NCBI RefSeq assembly: GCF_000011005.1
Contig: NC_013665.1
Coordinates: 1,899,501 to 1,963,500 of the forward strand
Reading direction: 5' to 3'
Source of the DNA: Methanocella paludicola SANAE
GTDB lineage: Archaea > Halobacteriota > Methanocellia > Methanocellales > Methanocellaceae
Length of the DNA: 64,000 nucleotides
The position numbers and the translations under genes are program-made. Of this stretch, positions 61,722 to 64,000 are shown piece after piece (the first letter of the stretch is position 1; each line of letters starts with the position of its first letter). Below the pieces are notes generated by a model. It was given only the letters and a program-made list of their open reading frames with translations, ran no database searches and was not told where the DNA came from.

Positions 61722-62311
61722 TGGCGGGCGGTAAGGGCACGCGCATGGGCGGCGGCGAGAAGCCCATTATGACATTACGTGGAAAGCCGATGCTCGCCTA
61801 TGTTTTAGACGCGCTATCGGGCAGCCGTTCGATCGAGAAGATCAACGTTGCGGTGTCGCCGGACGTGCCCCGGACTGCAGAGTTCGTGCTAATGGACGGA
61901 AGGGCGTTGACGGTGATGACGCCCGGCTCGGGCTTTATCGAGGACATGGGCTACGCCCTGAGCGTCCTGGGGCTTTTCGAGCCGGTGCTGGTCGTGGCGG
62001 CCGACCTGCCGCTCATTACCCCGGAAGTCATCGACAGGGTCGTCGATGCTTATGAAAAATGCGGCAAGGAAGCGCTGTCCGTGCGCGTCGAGGCGGACAT
62101 TGCTCCCTGGACCCCGGACACGGTGTTAAACGATACGGAAAAGCCCACAGTACCCGCGGGCATAAACGTGGTCCATAGTGCCCACATGGACAGAGCGCAG
62201 GAAGAGCATGTCCTGGTCATAAACGATGCGAAGCTCGCCGCAAACGTCAATTACCGAAAGGATTTAACGTACTGCGAGCATTTATTTGCGCAGGAACAAG
62301 AGCAAGGGTGA
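61706..62311 (+). CDS. cobY: Adenosylcobinamide-phosphate guanylyltransferase (archaeal)
   Basis: CobY is the archaeal replacement for bacterial CobU and activates adenosylcobinamide phosphate with GTP. The 201-residue protein has a nucleotidyltransferase fold: LVMAGGKGTRMGGGEKPIM at the N-terminus, VVAADLPLITPEVIDRV with the metal aspartate, and VPAGINVVHS near residue 150. It lacks a kinase domain, as expected for CobY. It overlaps cobS by 16 nt and the next gene by 4 nt. Confidence 0.93.
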   Translation: MEALVMAGGKGTRMGGGEKPIMTLRGKPMLAYVLDALSGSRSIEKINVAVSPDVPRTAEFVLMDGRALTVMTPGSGFIEDMGYALSVLGLFEPVLVVAADLPLITPEVIDRVVDAYEKCGKEALSVRVEADIAPWTPDTVLNDTEKPTVPAGINVVHSAHMDRAQEEHVLVINDAKLAANVNYRKDLTYCEHLFAQEQEQG

Positions 62312-63204
62312 GCATGAAGGACGAAACGTATGCGACCAAGAAGTGGGTCGTGCCCTACAAGAACATCGTCGCCATGTACGACGGCGAAGGCTATGTGGAT
62401 ATCGTCGAGCAGACCAACTGCTTCGGAGGCGCCTGCTGGGCCCGGTACCATTATGAGCGTACGAGCCCGCTCATCGTGAGCGTCCGGAATGTCGGGAACA
62501 CGATGCGATATCTTACCCGTGTCGGTAAAGAGGAGCTTAACCTTACGCCTTCCATTGCGGCCGCGGGCATCGAGGCGGTCGAGGTGGGCGACGATACGAT
62601 CTCTATTACTTATGCAGGCCTTGGCGGAGGCGGCGTCGGCGCGACTATCAGCCGGGCGCTCGCCGAGGACGTCATCGATTATGATCATTCGGAGATCGGC
62701 GGCAGCCGGAGTAGTAAAGGCACCATCGTACTGCCGAAGCGTAAGCGCGTCCTCATCGGCGTCGACGATACCGACACCAAGGAGGAGGGCGCCACCTGGT
62801 CGCTCATCCACAACATCGCGTCCGACCTGAACGGCAAGAACGCCTACTATATTTCCCATGCCCTCGTCCAGCTCTACCCGGTGCCCTTCAAGACCCAGAA
62901 CTGCGTCTCGACGGTCGTCGAGTTCGCCTGCCTGGACGAGAGTAAGCTGATGCGGGACTTCGAGGCACTGCTGAGGAAATATACGCTGTCCGAAGAGACC
63001 GGCATGGTCGCGCTCACGAAGTTCGATGCCGAGGCGTTGAGAGAGTACGGTAAGCTCGTCAAGTCGAAGCAGATCTCTAAGGAGACGGCCGAGAAGGCTG
63101 CCGTTAATGCTGAAGCGGATATACTTATGAATGGCCGGGGCATCATCGGCGCCCTTGCCTCGCTGCCCTATTTTGCGAATCCGATGGATTCGGTGATACT
63201 GTAA
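62308..63204 (+). CDS. Methanogenesis marker protein 11-like
   Basis: A 298-residue protein with a central segment VLIGVDDTDTKEEGATWSL, like the TiaS-type ATP-binding domain, and a conserved NCFGGACWARYH near residue 37. I recognise it as probably methanogenesis marker protein 11, a methanogen-restricted family of unknown function. The middle GLGGGGVGATISRALAED may bind nucleotide. GTG at 62308 overlaps the cobY stop; an ATG at 62314 is also possible. Its location in the cobamide operon hints at a link with corrinoid or Mcr biology. Confidence 0.75.
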   Translation: MSMKDETYATKKWVVPYKNIVAMYDGEGYVDIVEQTNCFGGACWARYHYERTSPLIVSVRNVGNTMRYLTRVGKEELNLTPSIAAAGIEAVEVGDDTISITYAGLGGGGVGATISRALAEDVIDYDHSEIGGSRSSKGTIVLPKRKRVLIGVDDTDTKEEGATWSLIHNIASDLNGKNAYYISHALVQLYPVPFKTQNCVSTVVEFACLDESKLMRDFEALLRKYTLSEETGMVALTKFDAEALREYGKLVKSKQISKETAEKAAVNAEADILMNGRGIIGALASLPYFANPMDSVIL

Positions 63205-64000
63205 TGCAAATGGATGCCCGTAAAAAGGCTGAGCTTATATCGGTCGGTGGCGTGGAGATCGACGAGTCGATCACGGCGCACCTGAGCCGTTCTACGGCAG
63301 GCCCCGGAGCGGGCCTGGACTCGTTCTTCTTTCGTTCCGGACAGCACAGGGTCAGGCTGGGCGTCCGCAAGTCATCCCCTTTTAAAGCTGTTTCAAAGGG
63401 CAACGATATCGTCATCTTAAAGAATGGAAAAGAGTTCGCCACCGGCGAGATCGAGGATGCGATCGCCCATTGCCCCGAGCAGGTGTACGTTACGGTGAGC
63501 GAGCGCTGCGTATTCGACTGTAAGTTCTGCCCGGTGCCTAAGCTGCACGGCCACATAAAGACGCTGGACGAAGTAAAGAAGCTGGCCGACCAGGGGTTGA
63601 AAAGCCCATCGTTCAAGGCGATATCGATAACATCTGGCGTTTGGAAGACTCCCGAAGAGGAAGTAAAGCGTGTCGCCGAAATGGTCGAAGAATTGAGGAA
63701 GTACAACGTCCCTATCGGCGTTTCGGTCTATGCGACGGACGATTCCTCGGAAATATTAAAGGAGGCGGGCGCAGTCGAAGTCAAGTATAACGTCGAGACC
63801 ATCGACCCGGCCATTTTCGAAAAAGTCTGCCCCGGCTTGTCGCTCGACGAAATAAAGAAGGCCCTGGAGCACGCCGTTACGGTCTTCGGGCGCAACCACG
63901 TGTTCACCAACATCCTCATCGGCCTGGGCGAATCGGACGAGGCAGTCATCGCCGCCATCGAGGAGTTCGCCGCAAAAGGCATAATCCCCGTGCTGAGAAA
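63204..64000 (+). CDS. Radical SAM protein (3' end beyond window)
   Basis: The gene begins with TAATG overlap (ATG at 63204) after the marker-11-like gene and runs off the window; 265 residues are seen. A 90-residue N-terminal domain (HRVRLGVRKSSPFKAVS, IVILKNGKEFATGEIED) precedes the radical SAM cluster motif CVFDCKFCPVPKLHGH at about residue 100, then AISITSGVWKTPEEEV and KYNVETIDPAIFEKVCPGL of the TIM barrel. The specific reaction is not recognised. Since it is in one operon with cobamide genes and a methanogen marker, a role in methanogen cofactor or Mcr maturation is plausible. Confidence 0.85.
   Translation, partial: MQMDARKKAELISVGGVEIDESITAHLSRSTAGPGAGLDSFFFRSGQHRVRLGVRKSSPFKAVSKGNDIVILKNGKEFATGEIEDAIAHCPEQVYVTVSERCVFDCKFCPVPKLHGHIKTLDEVKKLADQGLKSPSFKAISITSGVWKTPEEEVKRVAEMVEELRKYNVPIGVSVYATDDSSEILKEAGAVEVKYNVETIDPAIFEKVCPGLSLDEIKKALEHAVTVFGRNHVFTNILIGLGESDEAVIAAIEEFAAKGIIPVLR

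Overview
The window looks like a chromosomal segment of a methanogenic euryarchaeon, most likely of the Methanocellales (Methanocella-like). The sequence basis is a set of genes for methanogen cofactors and methanogenesis: cofD (coenzyme F420), mptG (methanopterin), mmp10 (arginine methylation of methyl-coenzyme M reductase), a probable mmp11, cbiB-cobS-cobY (cobamide), ablA-ablB (N-epsilon-acetyl-beta-lysine osmolyte), archaeal apgM, the archaeal chromatin protein MC1 and archaeal type IV pilins. The order-level assignment is an inference from the gene mix and moderately high GC; no rRNA is present to confirm it.

Layout. 1-5.6 kb: lipoprotein, Nudix hydrolase, a long palindromic (foldback) repeat, MC1, a methyltransferase divergent from a putative winged-helix regulator, a strong unassigned structured-RNA candidate, a phosphoesterase and a nucleotidyltransferase. 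5.6-17 kb: argB-usp-Ca2+ ATPase operon, divergent thioredoxin reductase, a sodium/solute symporter with a 36-residue accessory protein, lactate permease, a UbiD-type decarboxylase, a PAS histidine kinase and tRNA-Cys. 17-27 kb: E1-like enzyme, HD hydrolase-LpdD-UbiX operon (prenyl-FMN supply for UbiD), cofD, Fe-S protein, ablAB. 27-31 kb: small hypothetical genes, an IS3-family element inserted inside a foldback repeat, mmp10. 31.3-45.8 kb: a markedly AT-rich surface-glycan island (six or more glycosyltransferases, Wzm/Wzt-type ABC exporter, polytopic glycosyltransferase, transposase remnant) with a pilin gene at each end. 46-58 kb: H+-pumping pyrophosphatase, a GxxExxY gene enclosed by inverted repeats, mptG, nifB, an S2P-like protease, apgM, DUF99, a YhfC-like protein, UspA and a GNAT enzyme. 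58.8-64 kb: a tightly packed cobamide operon running into mmp11 and a radical SAM gene cut by the window end.

The most unusual signal is not a conventional gene set. Seven long imperfect palindromes of about 220-630 bp (one further enlarged by an IS) lie between genes. They fall into four sequence families, but all are built the same way: arms made of degenerate 8-10 nt words ending in AAG, GAA or GAG, facing their reverse complement across a short loop. One of them encloses a GxxExxY-family (PD-(D/E)XK-like) gene, and a close relative 22 kb away has the same arms without a gene. This suggests a mobile or selfish hairpin element with a nuclease-fold protein and non-autonomous derivatives. Two near-identical 0.5-kb copies lie in opposite orientation on either side of the 31.6-kb segment that holds the glycan island.

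Other points of note: a 122-nt structured RNA with its own TATA box at 4073-4194, a hairpin-closed 5' leader on a pilin mRNA, paired operator-like palindromes before the symporter operon, and several genes whose frames demand initiation at CTG, ATC or ATT behind a good Shine-Dalgarno sequence.
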